A stretch of DNA of 64,000 nt, taken from contig CBDDOJ010000001.1 in the NCBI GenBank assembly GCA_965231865.1, positions 806,001-870,000 on the forward strand. The letters are read 5' to 3'. The notes beneath the pieces are model-generated. The model did no database searches. It worked only from the letters and a program-made list of their open reading frames with translations, and had not been told where the DNA came from. This DNA is from WTGA01 sp965231865 (GTDB lineage Bacteria > Pseudomonadota > Gammaproteobacteria > Arenicellales > Poriferihabitantaceae). The position numbers and the translations under genes are program-made. Positions within the stretch are counted from its first letter, which is position 1. Every line of letters begins with the position of its first letter. Below are positions 38,067 through 46,679 of this stretch, in pieces.

Positions 38067-39196
38067 TGAGACCATTGGAAGGGATTCTGGTAATTGCCGT
38101 TGAGCAGGCTGTCGCAGCACCATTTTGCACATCACGTTTATGTGAAGCCGGAGCAAGGGTAATCAAAATTGAGCGGGAGTCCGGAGATTTTGCGAGGGGA
38201 TATGACAACGTGGCAGGTGGCGACAGTTCCTATTTTCTCTGGCTTAACCGGAACAAGGAATCCCTGGTGCTGGACTTCAAGGATGACCGCGATGCAGCAC
38301 TTCTCCACAACCTGTTGGCCCAGGCTGACGTATTCGTACAAAACCTCGGGCCAGGTGCGCTGGAGCGGGCTGGATTTGGAAGTGAGCACTTGCGCAAGAG
38401 ACATCCCCGACTGATTACCTGCGATATCACGGGGTATGGCAGCAACGAATCTGCAGCCAGGCTCAAAGCATATGATTTTCTTGTTCAGGCTGAAAGTGGA
38501 CTGGTAAGCATCAGCGGTGGCAAGAAAGAAATGGGGCGTATCGGTGTTTCAGTCTGCGATATCGGGGCCGGGATGAATGCTCACGCTGGAATTCTTGAGG
38601 CATTGATCGCCCGGGAAAAGTCCGGTGCAGGGACCGGCCTGGAAGTCTCTTTATTCGGGACCGCAGCGGATTGGATGACCGTACCATTGCTGCACTTTGA
38701 CTATGGTGGGGAAACGCTTTCCCAAGCTGGACTTCACCACCCCTCCATTGCACCGTATGGAGGGTATCAGACCCTGGATGATAAAACCGTTATTATCGCC
38801 ATTCAAAACGAAAGGGAATGGTCCCGGTTTTGTAATCAGACATTGCATAACCCCGACCTGGCCGGGGATGCCCGGTTTGACAGCAACAACAACCGGGTCA
38901 AAAACCGGGCCGTTATGGATGAATACATTCTCGCTGTATTCAAAACACTGACCAAAAATGAAGTGTTGTCCCGACTGAAGGAATCGGATATTGCCTATGG
39001 CTCCGTCAACAGTATTTGCGGCCTGTCAAGACATGTCGCACTTCAAAGGCAAACTGGAATTTCATCCCAGGGAGTCGAAATCCGTTTCCCTGAGCGCCCC
39101 ATCGTCCGAAAGGATGCGGACGATACACTCCGGGAGGCTGGCCGGGTACCCGGAATTGGTGAAGACAGCGAAAACATCCGAAAAGAGTTTTCCTGA
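38066..39196 (+). CDS. CaiB/BaiF (class III) CoA-transferase
   Basis: A 376-residue family III CoA-transferase, a class that forms interlocked dimers. The start MRPLEGILVIAVEQAVAAPF, the CoA-site segment RVIKIERESGDFARGYD and SYFLWLNRNKESLVLD are standard. The catalytic aspartate is D165 in GVSVCDIGAGMNAHAG. It would move CoA from a donor such as succinyl-CoA to the carboxylic acid handled by the acyl-CoA dehydrogenase upstream and the hydratase downstream. Translation is coupled to the preceding gene (TGATG overlap). The acid is unknown. Confidence 0.93.
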   Translation: MRPLEGILVIAVEQAVAAPFCTSRLCEAGARVIKIERESGDFARGYDNVAGGDSSYFLWLNRNKESLVLDFKDDRDAALLHNLLAQADVFVQNLGPGALERAGFGSEHLRKRHPRLITCDITGYGSNESAARLKAYDFLVQAESGLVSISGGKKEMGRIGVSVCDIGAGMNAHAGILEALIAREKSGAGTGLEVSLFGTAADWMTVPLLHFDYGGETLSQAGLHHPSIAPYGGYQTLDDKTVIIAIQNEREWSRFCNQTLHNPDLAGDARFDSNNNRVKNRAVMDEYILAVFKTLTKNEVLSRLKESDIAYGSVNSICGLSRHVALQRQTGISSQGVEIRFPERPIVRKDADDTLREAGRVPGIGEDSENIRKEFS

Positions 39197-39202
39197 ACCC
39201 TT

Positions 39203-40093
39203 ATGAACTCACAACCCCGGAGCACGCTGGACAAGGAAATCCTGAATCGCTGGATTGGCAATACACAGGAATGCCGGGACACGATAGACCCGGGACAGGC
39301 CAACCTTCTGAAAGCAACTCTTGAACCGGATCAACCCGATTTCAAGATTGGTGATCAACTGCCCTATGGCTGGCACTGGGTTTACTTTCTGGAACCCGTT
39401 GATATAAACAAGCTCGGTCAGGACGGGCATGCTGCACTGGGGGGATTTCTGCCGCCAGTAGCACTCCCAAAGCGCATGTGGGCAGGTGTGCGACTGAAAT
39501 TCCACCAGCCGATCATCATTGGAGAGACTGCGGTCAAAAAATCTGAAGTAAAAAGTATTACGCGAAAGACAGGTAGAAGCGGCGAGTTGTGCTTTGTAAC
39601 CGTGAATCACAAGATATACAGCGGATCAACTCTCAAACTTGAAGAGGACCATGATATTGTATACAGAGGTAGAGGTGCCGCCCCTTCCTCCGAAGACATG
39701 GAAACCGCTCCCCCCACTGCGCCAGAGCATTCCGACTGCCAAGCAATCATTCACCCCTCACCAATTTTGCTATTCCGCTATTCCGCCCTGACGTTTAATG
39801 GTCATCGCATCCATTACGATCTGGATTACTGTCGCAATGTAGAGGGCTATCCGGGATTGGTGCTTCATGCTCCGCTACTCGTGACCCTGATGCTGAATCT
39901 TGCCCGAAATTGTTTTGCAGGCAGAAATCTCGAATTTTCCGAGTTCAGGCAAAAATCGATTTACCCTTTATATCACGGAAGCCCTTTTACCCTGCATTTG
40001 AAGAAGATGGAACCCGGGCATTGTGAAATCCGGGCATCCAATTCCGACAAGCGTTTGGTTGCCAGGGCAACCTTGATGGTTTCCCAAAAATAG
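39203..40093 (+). CDS. MaoC-like / FAS1-type dehydratase (mesaconyl-CoA hydratase-like)
   Basis: A 296-residue double-hot-dog hydratase. The C-terminal active-site segment FRYSALTFNGHRIHYDLDYC followed by NVEGYPGLVLHAPLL is the hallmark of the mesaconyl-C4-CoA hydratase/HTD2-like group. The N-terminal half has the linked FAS1-like fold (PYGWHWVYFLEP, LPKRMWAGVRLKF). Known relatives hydrate mesaconyl-C4-CoA to citramalyl-CoA. It is last in the operon, 6 bases after the CoA-transferase stop. Together with the transferase it suggests hydration of an unsaturated dicarboxylyl- or branched acyl-CoA. Confidence 0.88.
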   Translation: MNSQPRSTLDKEILNRWIGNTQECRDTIDPGQANLLKATLEPDQPDFKIGDQLPYGWHWVYFLEPVDINKLGQDGHAALGGFLPPVALPKRMWAGVRLKFHQPIIIGETAVKKSEVKSITRKTGRSGELCFVTVNHKIYSGSTLKLEEDHDIVYRGRGAAPSSEDMETAPPTAPEHSDCQAIIHPSPILLFRYSALTFNGHRIHYDLDYCRNVEGYPGLVLHAPLLVTLMLNLARNCFAGRNLEFSEFRQKSIYPLYHGSPFTLHLKKMEPGHCEIRASNSDKRLVARATLMVSQK

Positions 40094-40406
40094 GCTCCCC
40101 GGAAAACCGGTCAGGGGAATTTCCTGTCCTGGACAACCAAAGGATTCGATGCCTGTAGCCGCAATATTTTGATTTTCAGTGAAGCCAGCGACAGGCAACC
40201 CCTGAACACGCTGTTTCACTGATCGGGGAAAACGCACGGGTCATGGAGATTGATCGCATGAGTCTGAGTTCAAGCAGTGAAATCGGGGTATCCTGTCCCG
40301 GCTTTCCGCTCCCGATGCCATCCAACTCTTCGGACCCGTGCCGGATCGCTGTCATGTCGTGTGCCGGGACCGTTAAACTGTGGTTCCCGAAAACATGAAA
40401 ATTGTT

Positions 40407-40435
40407 CAGGACAGAGAAACTGTCCTGTTTTTTTT
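40407..40435 (+). terminator. Rho-independent terminator
   Basis: CAGGACAG (40407-40414), loop AGAAA, CTGTCCTG (40420-40427), then eight T (40428-40435): a textbook intrinsic terminator on the plus strand. It lies 314 bases after the last gene of the hyuA operon and may end that transcript or a small RNA encoded in between. Confidence 0.9.
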
Positions 40436-40975
40436 GCTTCTAACAAGTCTTGTTTTTTGGTTGGCCTGACCGGTTTTTTGTGGTAGGGTGAGCCCATCAC
40501 GCCCGTCAGAGCTTATCTGGCAACCTGGAATCGTAGGCACACCCCATCCGCAAGGATGGGTACTCCAACGGCCTCATGGTCGGTGTCAATCCGAAGTGCG
40601 GGGTACTTGAGGATCGATTAGGTCCACTACCTCACTCAAAGGAATATCATAGGGGTACTCTGGATCGATCAGAGTTACCCCCTAATAGATACCTTGCACG
40701 CGCAGGCGTGTATCGTAATCTACACCACAGGCTGGAAAGTTTGCGCTTTGCGCTACCCAGTCACTTTATCCTTACGGTCATGGGTTGACTGATCATTCAC
40801 AACCCGCACCGTAACACGGATATTTGAACCCAAAGCCCGGGATGAAGATTTGGTTTTGCCACCACTTCTCATCTCACCCATCGGCCAAAAGGGGAGACCA
40901 GCGAAATCATTCAGTGCTGATACCACTGGGGGATAGACTGGGCCTGACATTTAAAGCCCTGTGGCTTTTGTTTTT
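40436..40975 (+). ncRNA. stem-loop-rich non-coding block, possible structured RNA
   Basis: The block lies between two intrinsic terminators and upstream of the integrase gene. Its stems are: CCCATCC-GCAA-GGATGGG (40543-40560), a 7-bp stem closed by a GNRA tetraloop; GGGGTACTCTG, loop GATCGAT, CAGAGTTACCCC (40652-40681, one bulge), an 11-bp stem; CACGC-GCAG-GCGTG (40697-40710); and CTGG...GCGC-TTT-GCGC...CCAG near 40733-40761. A terminator closes the block at 40953-40975. No known RNA family (tmRNA, 6S, RNase P, SRP, group I or II intron) was recognised. A minus-strand frame at 40753-40950 is an alternative content for part of it. Calling it RNA is an inference from the stems. Confidence 0.4.
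40953..40975 (+). terminator. Rho-independent terminator before the integrase
   Basis: AAAGCC (40953-40958), loop CTGT, GGCTTT (40963-40968), then TGTTTTT. The short stem with T-rich tail fits an intrinsic terminator on the plus strand. It would end any transcript of the structured block about 90 bases before the integrase start. Confidence 0.75.
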
Positions 40976-41065
40976 CTCTGGCTACGCTGGAAAAAGCAGT
41001 CAGTTAGTCGCACTAAACATTATGAAAATGATACCCGAACAACCCTTATCGTTGAGGACCCGATC

Positions 41066-41974
41066 ATGTGTACACAACACAAAACAGACTACCAGATCAA
41101 AACCATCCTGAAGGCTTATCCGGATGGTCCTCCTGACCGACGGAAAACCCGATACCAATGTTGGATGCTCAACATAAAACAGCTTCAGGCCCGGGGATAC
41201 AGTAAACGCTGGGACATCAATACGCTCGGTGAAAAGGAGGTTTTCCGTCTGGCCGATGACTGGCGCACCCAGGGACTGAGCAACCGAACTATCGCCAATC
41301 GCATGGCCCCTATTCGCTGGCTGGCTGGCAAGATCAACCGGATTGACCGGATTCCAAGCAATCGGCAGATAGGGATCGGCCTGAGAAAAAATGCGCCCGG
41401 TTACGGAATCAACAAAGCAGTCAAAGCCGACCCTGCACTGCTGGCGTTATTACCTGAACGTGAGCAGATCATTACCTTGCTGCGTGTCCTGTTTGGATTG
41501 CGCACAGAAGAATCGCTTAAGTTTCAGCATGCTGCAGCCACCCGGAAACCGGGATTCATTCAGTTGAAAGGCTCCTGGTGCAAAGGTGGCCGGCCTCGGG
41601 AAATCAGGATCATTAACGACCAGCAACGTGACCTTTTGAAACGGGTTGCCAACCATCAAAGACAAAATGGTGACAAGTCCATGATTCCCGCTCACAAAAC
41701 GTATAAAAGCTATTATGCACGTTACAACTATCTCCGGCGCAAGCACGGAATAAAAGGCCATGAGTATCGGCATCAGTGGGCCCAGGACCTTTTTCTGATA
41801 ACCTCTGGAGGGATTCCGGCACCCCATGCCGGTGGACCACGCTATGTGGACCTGACACCGGAAGAAAAAGCCCGGTGGGATAAAGCCGCGAAAGTCGTGA
41901 ATTGGGAATTGGGCCACGGCAGGGGCCGGGACGATATCACCGCAACGTATATTGGTTTGAGAAAATCAGGCTGA
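41066..41974 (+). CDS. tyrosine recombinase (integrase domain-containing protein, PF12834/PF12835 type)
   Basis: A 302-residue site-specific recombinase. An N-terminal SAM-like DNA-binding part (residues 1-90, with LADDWRTQGLSNRTIANRMA) is followed by the catalytic domain. Visible catalytic residues: the Arg in LFGLRTEESLKF, the Lys in WCKGGRPREI, the H-x-x-R-like HEYRHQWAQDL, a His in LGHGRGRDDITATYIG and the nucleophilic Tyr in the same segment. The protein appears complete. The ATG at 41066 is chosen over an upstream start because the family begins near here. Such integrases sit in mobile or formerly mobile DNA. A structured non-coding block lies directly upstream and a tRNA gene 4.2 kb downstream, but no attachment repeats were found. 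Confidence 0.85.
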   Translation: MCTQHKTDYQIKTILKAYPDGPPDRRKTRYQCWMLNIKQLQARGYSKRWDINTLGEKEVFRLADDWRTQGLSNRTIANRMAPIRWLAGKINRIDRIPSNRQIGIGLRKNAPGYGINKAVKADPALLALLPEREQIITLLRVLFGLRTEESLKFQHAAATRKPGFIQLKGSWCKGGRPREIRIINDQQRDLLKRVANHQRQNGDKSMIPAHKTYKSYYARYNYLRRKHGIKGHEYRHQWAQDLFLITSGGIPAPHAGGPRYVDLTPEEKARWDKAAKVVNWELGHGRGRDDITATYIGLRKSG

Positions 41975-42294
41975 GACGATGATCAGGTTCCGGGTCCTGT
42001 CAAAAAACCGGGGAGTGCACAAACATCATAGCCGTGTAAAAAAGTGCCCGGCGCCGCTGGCAGTGGCTGGGTATACGGGTGTACCGACACCTGTTTATCC
42101 GTTTCCCTGTCGTCTGGTAACGACCAGGACCCCGTATATCCTGCTCCCATTATTCTTTTGTCTTTGTTGTGGTTCAACTCCAGTGCCCAAACCATGGTTT
42201 TCGATTCGGTATGCGGCATATTTCCTCTACGGCAACCGAAAATGTACGCGATCCCTTTCCACACAACGTACTGGAGGTTTTGTTGAAACCGCAG
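41975..42294. other. non-coding interval between convergent genes
   Basis: About 320 bases between the 3' ends of the integrase and the glutamine amidotransferase gene. No gene, T-run terminator or repeat of note was seen. Confidence 0.45.
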
Positions 42295-43008
42295 TTACCG
42301 ACATTGGTTCATGAAATTCTGATACAACTGTCTCGCGTTACTTAAAAATGCATCCATACTGGCATTGCTGCTTGACCGGATATCACCCAGAGCCGTTGGT
42401 CCCAGGGTATTTTCCAGAGCCTGTTTATAGGCCGGAACCTTCCCCCAGTTATCCACGGTATCTGGTTCAATTTCAACATGGTACTGCATGGACCATGCCC
42501 GGTCCCCTACGTGCATGGCCTGGATACGACAAAACTCGGATGAGGCCAGCACGGTCGTGTTTTCCGGCGGTTGTGCAACCTGTACAGAGTGCCATTGTAA
42601 ACACTTCTGGATTTCAGGCATTTGATTGAAGATTGGGTCGGATTTTCCTTCTTTCGTCAATGTGACCTCCAAAACGCCAATTTCAGGCGGGTTCTGGGGA
42701 CCACAGGTGCCGCCGAGCGCATCCGCAAGCAACTGGTGCCCCAGGCATAGCCCCAGATACGGTTTATTCAATACATTTACCCAGCGTCGAATGGCTCGTT
42801 TTTCGGGAATCAGCCAAGGGTGTTGCTCTACATCCCAGACATCCATGGGTCCGCCCATTACCCAGAGGGCATCATACTCCTCCAAGTCCGGTATCCTGTC
42901 ACCCTTATCCAGTTCCACCGAATCCCATCTGATATTGTCTTCTTCCAGAAAGTGCCTGAGCACTCCGGGATGTTCACATTCAATATGTTGGAAAACAAGC
43001 AAACGCAT
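42295..43008 (-). CDS. class I glutamine amidotransferase (GMP-synthase-like)
   Basis: A 237-residue stand-alone GATase. The nucleophile elbow is YLGLCLGHQLLADALGG (C88), and the catalytic His-Glu pair is in SMQYHVEIEPDTVDNW. WVMGGPMDVWD is the oxyanion-side loop typical of the GuaA-like stand-alone group. Members hydrolyse glutamine to feed ammonia to a partner, or cleave gamma-glutamyl compounds in amine catabolism. No synthetase partner is next to it. It lies on the minus strand behind the EamA transporter gene, separated by about 390 bases. Confidence 0.9.
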   Translation of the reverse strand: MRLLVFQHIECEHPGVLRHFLEEDNIRWDSVELDKGDRIPDLEEYDALWVMGGPMDVWDVEQHPWLIPEKRAIRRWVNVLNKPYLGLCLGHQLLADALGGTCGPQNPPEIGVLEVTLTKEGKSDPIFNQMPEIQKCLQWHSVQVAQPPENTTVLASSEFCRIQAMHVGDRAWSMQYHVEIEPDTVDNWGKVPAYKQALENTLGPTALGDIRSSSNASMDAFLSNARQLYQNFMNQCR

Positions 43009-43398
43009 TTGACAGGTACTGTTGGTTGAGTCCGTAAATGATATACCAGTGGCACAGAAATCAACACCGGTTTGTCGCTCTATCGTTCATTGGCAATGAT
43101 TGTGTTGCCCTCTTTGAGTTCAGCCGATTGTTGGCAAAACGTCTGCCGGAGTTGTCCCGGAAAATTCCCACCGGGGAAAAGAACATCCAGAACCGGATGA
43201 GGACATTCACCGCATCGTCAACGAGGTCCGGAACCCGGGTACACGCCCGGTCCGGGTTTTCTGACACCAGACGGGACTGTGGGCCCGGTAACACCGCTCT
43301 CCCACCAAGTCCCGATGCCGAGCCGGAACATTCGGATCTCGTCATCCCTTTTCATTTGCAACCCGGGCGCCTCTGGAAAAGACCCCGAATCCATGCTT
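43009..43398. other. non-coding interval upstream of the amidotransferase gene
   Basis: About 390 bases between two minus-strand genes. Overlapping open frames show no family features. The promoter of the amidotransferase gene is expected here. Confidence 0.45.
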
Positions 43399-44349
43399 TC
43401 AATTTACCGACGGATTCTGCTCCTCGTCCCGGCCTGGTTTGGAATGCAACCTCTTCCCCCTTTTTTTCCTTGGCGATACCAGAGCCAGACCGGCAATCAG
43501 AACTGCAATGGAAATCCAGACCCATATCGTATGCCGCTCCGAGAAAATCACCATGCCCCATATCACACCGGAAATGGTCACGAGGTAAGCAACCTGGCTG
43601 GCAAATACCGATCCGAATTTTTGAATGGTATAAAAAAATATCAGGTAGGCGACTGTGCTGGATATGGCTATGCCAAATATGGCCCCGGCAGAAGCAGTAA
43701 AGAACCATGCTGCCGGAACATCGTATCCAAACCCCCACATTCCCATGGAAATCACGATGGCGGCCACAATATTGGACCCTGACAACAGTTCGCGGATATC
43801 AATTTCCTCCCGGATTCCCTCCCCCAGATAGACATTTTCTGCTGCATAACACAAGGCGCAGATAACGACGACCAGAACCCAGACATTGGCGTTCTCACTC
43901 GCGAGCCCGTGATCCGGAACTACCAACAGCAAAATCGATACCATCCCCAAAATAATGCCCAGTGCCCGTTTCAATACCAATCTCTCGAAACGCAACAACC
44001 ACATCAGGGCATAGGTGAACATGGGGACCGTGGAAACGGTGATTGACAGGATCCCCGCAGACAGATGCGGGGCTGCACTGTAGTACAGAAGACCTGGCAA
44101 AATGATTCCGAGTGCCGCAATCAAACCGTAAATATGGAGATTCCCCATCACAAAGATCGGTTTCCTGGTCCACAGGCAGATCAGAATAAACAAAATCGAG
44201 GCCAAGATGACCTGCCATGCGGTCAGTGTCACCGGATGCGTTCCATCGGCGGTGGCGATCAGGACCAGGGAAAAAGTGCCTCCCCATATGATTCCAGCAG
44301 TCAGTATGAAAGCGTACGGCAGCAACCTGTGGAACAAAAGCCCAGACAC
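43399..44349 (-). CDS. EamA/DMT-superfamily transporter
   Basis: A 316-residue ten-helix drug/metabolite transporter. Two EamA repeats are visible, the first around ILTAGIIWGGTFSLVLIATA to MVSILLLVVP, the second from VWVLVVVICALCYAAENVYL to VWISIAVLIAGLALV. The C-terminus is basic (SPRKKRGKRLHSK), as expected for a cytoplasmic tail. The start codon used is GTG at 44347-44349. It is probably an exporter of amino acids or metabolites; the substrate is unknown. Divergent to the DoeB-like gene. Confidence 0.88.
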   Translation of the reverse strand: MSGLLFHRLLPYAFILTAGIIWGGTFSLVLIATADGTHPVTLTAWQVILASILFILICLWTRKPIFVMGNLHIYGLIAALGIILPGLLYYSAAPHLSAGILSITVSTVPMFTYALMWLLRFERLVLKRALGIILGMVSILLLVVPDHGLASENANVWVLVVVICALCYAAENVYLGEGIREEIDIRELLSGSNIVAAIVISMGMWGFGYDVPAAWFFTASAGAIFGIAISSTVAYLIFFYTIQKFGSVFASQVAYLVTISGVIWGMVIFSERHTIWVWISIAVLIAGLALVSPRKKRGKRLHSKPGRDEEQNPSVN

Positions 44350-44675
44350 TGGATTACGAAGGAGTCATTCTGCCAGGGAGTTCATCCGGCGGTAGCAAAC
44401 CTGCTTCGGTCACCTGCCCGACTACCGTTGCGATTTGTGCGGACACCCGGGTGTGACCGGAATATGGCGGACACTGGGATACGGATTGAATGGGCGGTAT
44501 TTCATGCCTGACACGGATAGGGACGTTGGCAACCTTCTCGAATGAACCCAGGGAACACAAACCGGCTGGCTTGCCAAAGAAATTAATTGATCCGGCATTA
44601 TAGTGCTGAAAACCCATCGTGTGTACATACCATGACCACTTTTCACCTGCCCATTCTGTCATGATAAAATGGCCC
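44350..44675. other. divergent upstream region
   Basis: About 325 bases between the EamA transporter (minus) and the DoeB-like gene (plus). Both promoters must be here; no clear operator was picked out. Confidence 0.45.
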
Positions 44676-45701
44676 ATGTCTGAAAAAACCATCATTCGTT
44701 GTGACCTCGATTTTGAAGCCGAGGGAAAACAGGTCGGGTACCTTGGTGTTCCCAAGTCGACCAACGATTCTGCGTACGGCACCGTAACCATCCCGATAAC
44801 GGTGATCAAAAACCTGGACGGCCCTACCCTGTCATTTACAGGCGGTGTCCATGGTGACGAATACGAAGGACCGGTCGCCTTGATGAAACTGGCCAGGACG
44901 CTCCAGCCTGAAGAGATCCGCGGCCGGGTCATTATCATTCCATGCCTGAATATTCCTGCTGTACTGGCAGGGCTGCGTTGCTCACCCATCGATGGGCTCA
45001 ACCTGAACCGGGTATTTCCGGGCCGGCATGATGGCAGCGTCACGGAAACCATTGCCCATTACATTGCCTCCGAACTGGTTCCCTTGTCAGATGTTCATAT
45101 GGACCTGCATTCCGGCGGTACCACGCTGGAATATATTCCGACAATATTTGCGGACGGGTTGGAAGACCAGGAGATGGAAAAACGAAATTTCGAAGCCGCG
45201 ATGGCTTTTGGTGCCGAGGTAACGGTGTTGTTTGATGATTATCCGGATACCAACCGATTCCTGACTTCGGCATTTACGCAGGCCGGGGTACAAAATTTTT
45301 CTGTAGAGCTCGGTGGGGCGGCCAAAGTCAGCCCGGCAATTGTGAATCTCGCAGAACACGGGGTCCGGAACATGTTGAAATATTATGGAATCCTGCCTGG
45401 AGACCCCGTCTCTCCCGAAGACCAGGGCAGAAGCCCGACCCGCCTTGCAAAGGTGAAGAATACAGATTGTTACGTCATCGCACCGGACGATGGAATCTAT
45501 GAACCCTTTGTTGATTTAGGCGATCGCATTTCCGAAAACCAGGTCATTGGACAAGTCCATTACCCACAACACCATGACAGGAAGCCACTGAAAGTGAATG
45601 CTCCGGAATCCGGGTTTTTATTATGCAAACGACCCCTCGGTAAAATTCATCGCGGAGATAACATTGCAATCATCGCACAATCCTTTGGAGATTCGGGATA
45701 A
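44676..45701 (+). CDS. doeB: succinylglutamate desuccinylase/aspartoacylase family protein, probable N-acetyl-diaminobutyrate deacetylase DoeB
   Basis: A 341-residue zinc deacylase. The zinc ligands are in GGVHGDEYEGP (His and Glu) and MDLHSGGTTLEY (His); the catalytic glutamate region is SVELGGAAKVS. DSAYGTVTIPITVIKNLDGP and SPIDGLNLNRVFPGR follow DoeB closely. DoeB removes the acetyl group from N-acetyl-2,4-diaminobutyrate, the product of DoeA. Its partner gene lies at 17459-18643, not adjacent. The ATG at 44676 is preferred to a start 57 bases upstream, whose extension has no family counterpart. Confidence 0.8.
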   Translation: MSEKTIIRCDLDFEAEGKQVGYLGVPKSTNDSAYGTVTIPITVIKNLDGPTLSFTGGVHGDEYEGPVALMKLARTLQPEEIRGRVIIIPCLNIPAVLAGLRCSPIDGLNLNRVFPGRHDGSVTETIAHYIASELVPLSDVHMDLHSGGTTLEYIPTIFADGLEDQEMEKRNFEAAMAFGAEVTVLFDDYPDTNRFLTSAFTQAGVQNFSVELGGAAKVSPAIVNLAEHGVRNMLKYYGILPGDPVSPEDQGRSPTRLAKVKNTDCYVIAPDDGIYEPFVDLGDRISENQVIGQVHYPQHHDRKPLKVNAPESGFLLCKRPLGKIHRGDNIAIIAQSFGDSG

Positions 45702-45891
45702 GCCCGGACCGGTCGGGTCTGATCCTGCCAAGACCGATAAATCCAGAGGGTGCACGACACAGAGTCTTCAAGCGCCATGATAAAGCAATGAGACGAAGAG
45801 AGCAGAAATTCCGGCTTCGCACCGTTCAGGGAATGAGCCGTACTTTAAAAGTGGTCGTGGACCGCCCTGCAATATTTTTTATTTGGGCTTC

Positions 45892-46125
45892 ATGAGGTTC
45901 AACGACTCGGGCATTCGCCATCCAGACCGACTTGATGCCATATCCCAAGAGACGGTTTCCATAGGCTTTGACATGCCCTGTGACATCAAAACCGGGGCTT
46001 TGCTTCGGTTTTTGGCCAGCGGCACAGATGGTGGCAACATTTTGGAATTGGGTACCGGGACCGGCATTTCAACCTGTTGGCTTTTGGACGGCATGGATGC
46101 ACAGGGCAGATTGGTCAGTGCGGAC
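45892..46125 (+). pseudogene. truncated O-methyltransferase-like gene (N-terminal fragment)
   Basis: The first 78 residues of a class I SAM-dependent methyltransferase: FNDSGIRHPDRLDAISQE, then the SAM-binding loop ILELGTGTGIS (residues 50-60) and QGRLVSAD. Family resemblance stops at about 46125. The frame then continues with unrelated residues and ends inside the tRNA gene at 46218. The remaining two thirds of the enzyme are missing. The break lies only about 50 bases from the tRNA 3' end, which suggests deletion or element insertion/excision at the tRNA. Confidence 0.7.
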
Positions 46126-46174
46126 AAGGTTCTTGCAAAAGGTGGTCGTATTGACACCTTGTGCAAGGATAAAG

Positions 46175-46251
<77 letters not shown>

Positions 46252-46679
46252 ACAGGGACATGGAGTCTACCCCATTTGCAAATCGTGATACAACCCGGTT
46301 GTCGGCGAAATGCAGCAAAAAGCAGAAATGTCTTTTGGTGTGCACACCGCAGTCGTCAAGGCCGGCATGGTTTGCCATCGGAAGCCATGAACGGGCGGAA
46401 GATCTCTTCGGGCTGCGTCCCGGGCCAACGGAACACTGCCTTGCAGTGGAAGGGCGGGTACGTCCGGGGAACGTTTGGAATGGACAAAACCATATGGTCC
46501 GCCCCGGATTGAAATTACGGTCTCACAGAGGGACTCTGTATTACCGTAATCATGCTGTTAAAATCCCTGAATAAGCGGTTAAATTCCCCGAATAGGCTTT
46601 CATATCCCCTATTCCTGGAATGTACTCCTGGATATCACGGCAACCATTCATCTGCCCAGAAATCAGAATCCGGCGGGCA
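46252..46679. other. non-coding interval between ankyrin gene and tRNA
   Basis: About 430 bases; no gene. It should hold the tRNA promoter next to 46252 (TAGACT on the minus strand about 10 bases upstream is a possible -10). The two-tier stem-loop at 46514-46550 is listed separately. Confidence 0.45.
46514..46550. repeat. two-tier stem-loop
   Basis: ATTACGGT (46514-46521) and ACCGTAAT (46543-46550) form an 8-bp outer stem; ACAGAG (46525-46530) and CTCTGT (46534-46539) form a 6-bp inner stem with loop GGA. A 3x3 internal loop separates them. It lies 130 bases after the stop of the ankyrin gene and may act as its terminator (minus strand, followed by AATTTC), or be a site of another kind. Confidence 0.5.

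Noticed and set aside
40753..40950. Minus-strand open frame of 65 codons in the structured block
   Set aside because: The translation looks somewhat protein-like but matches nothing I know and overlaps the terminator-proximal region; kept only as an alternative reading of the block.
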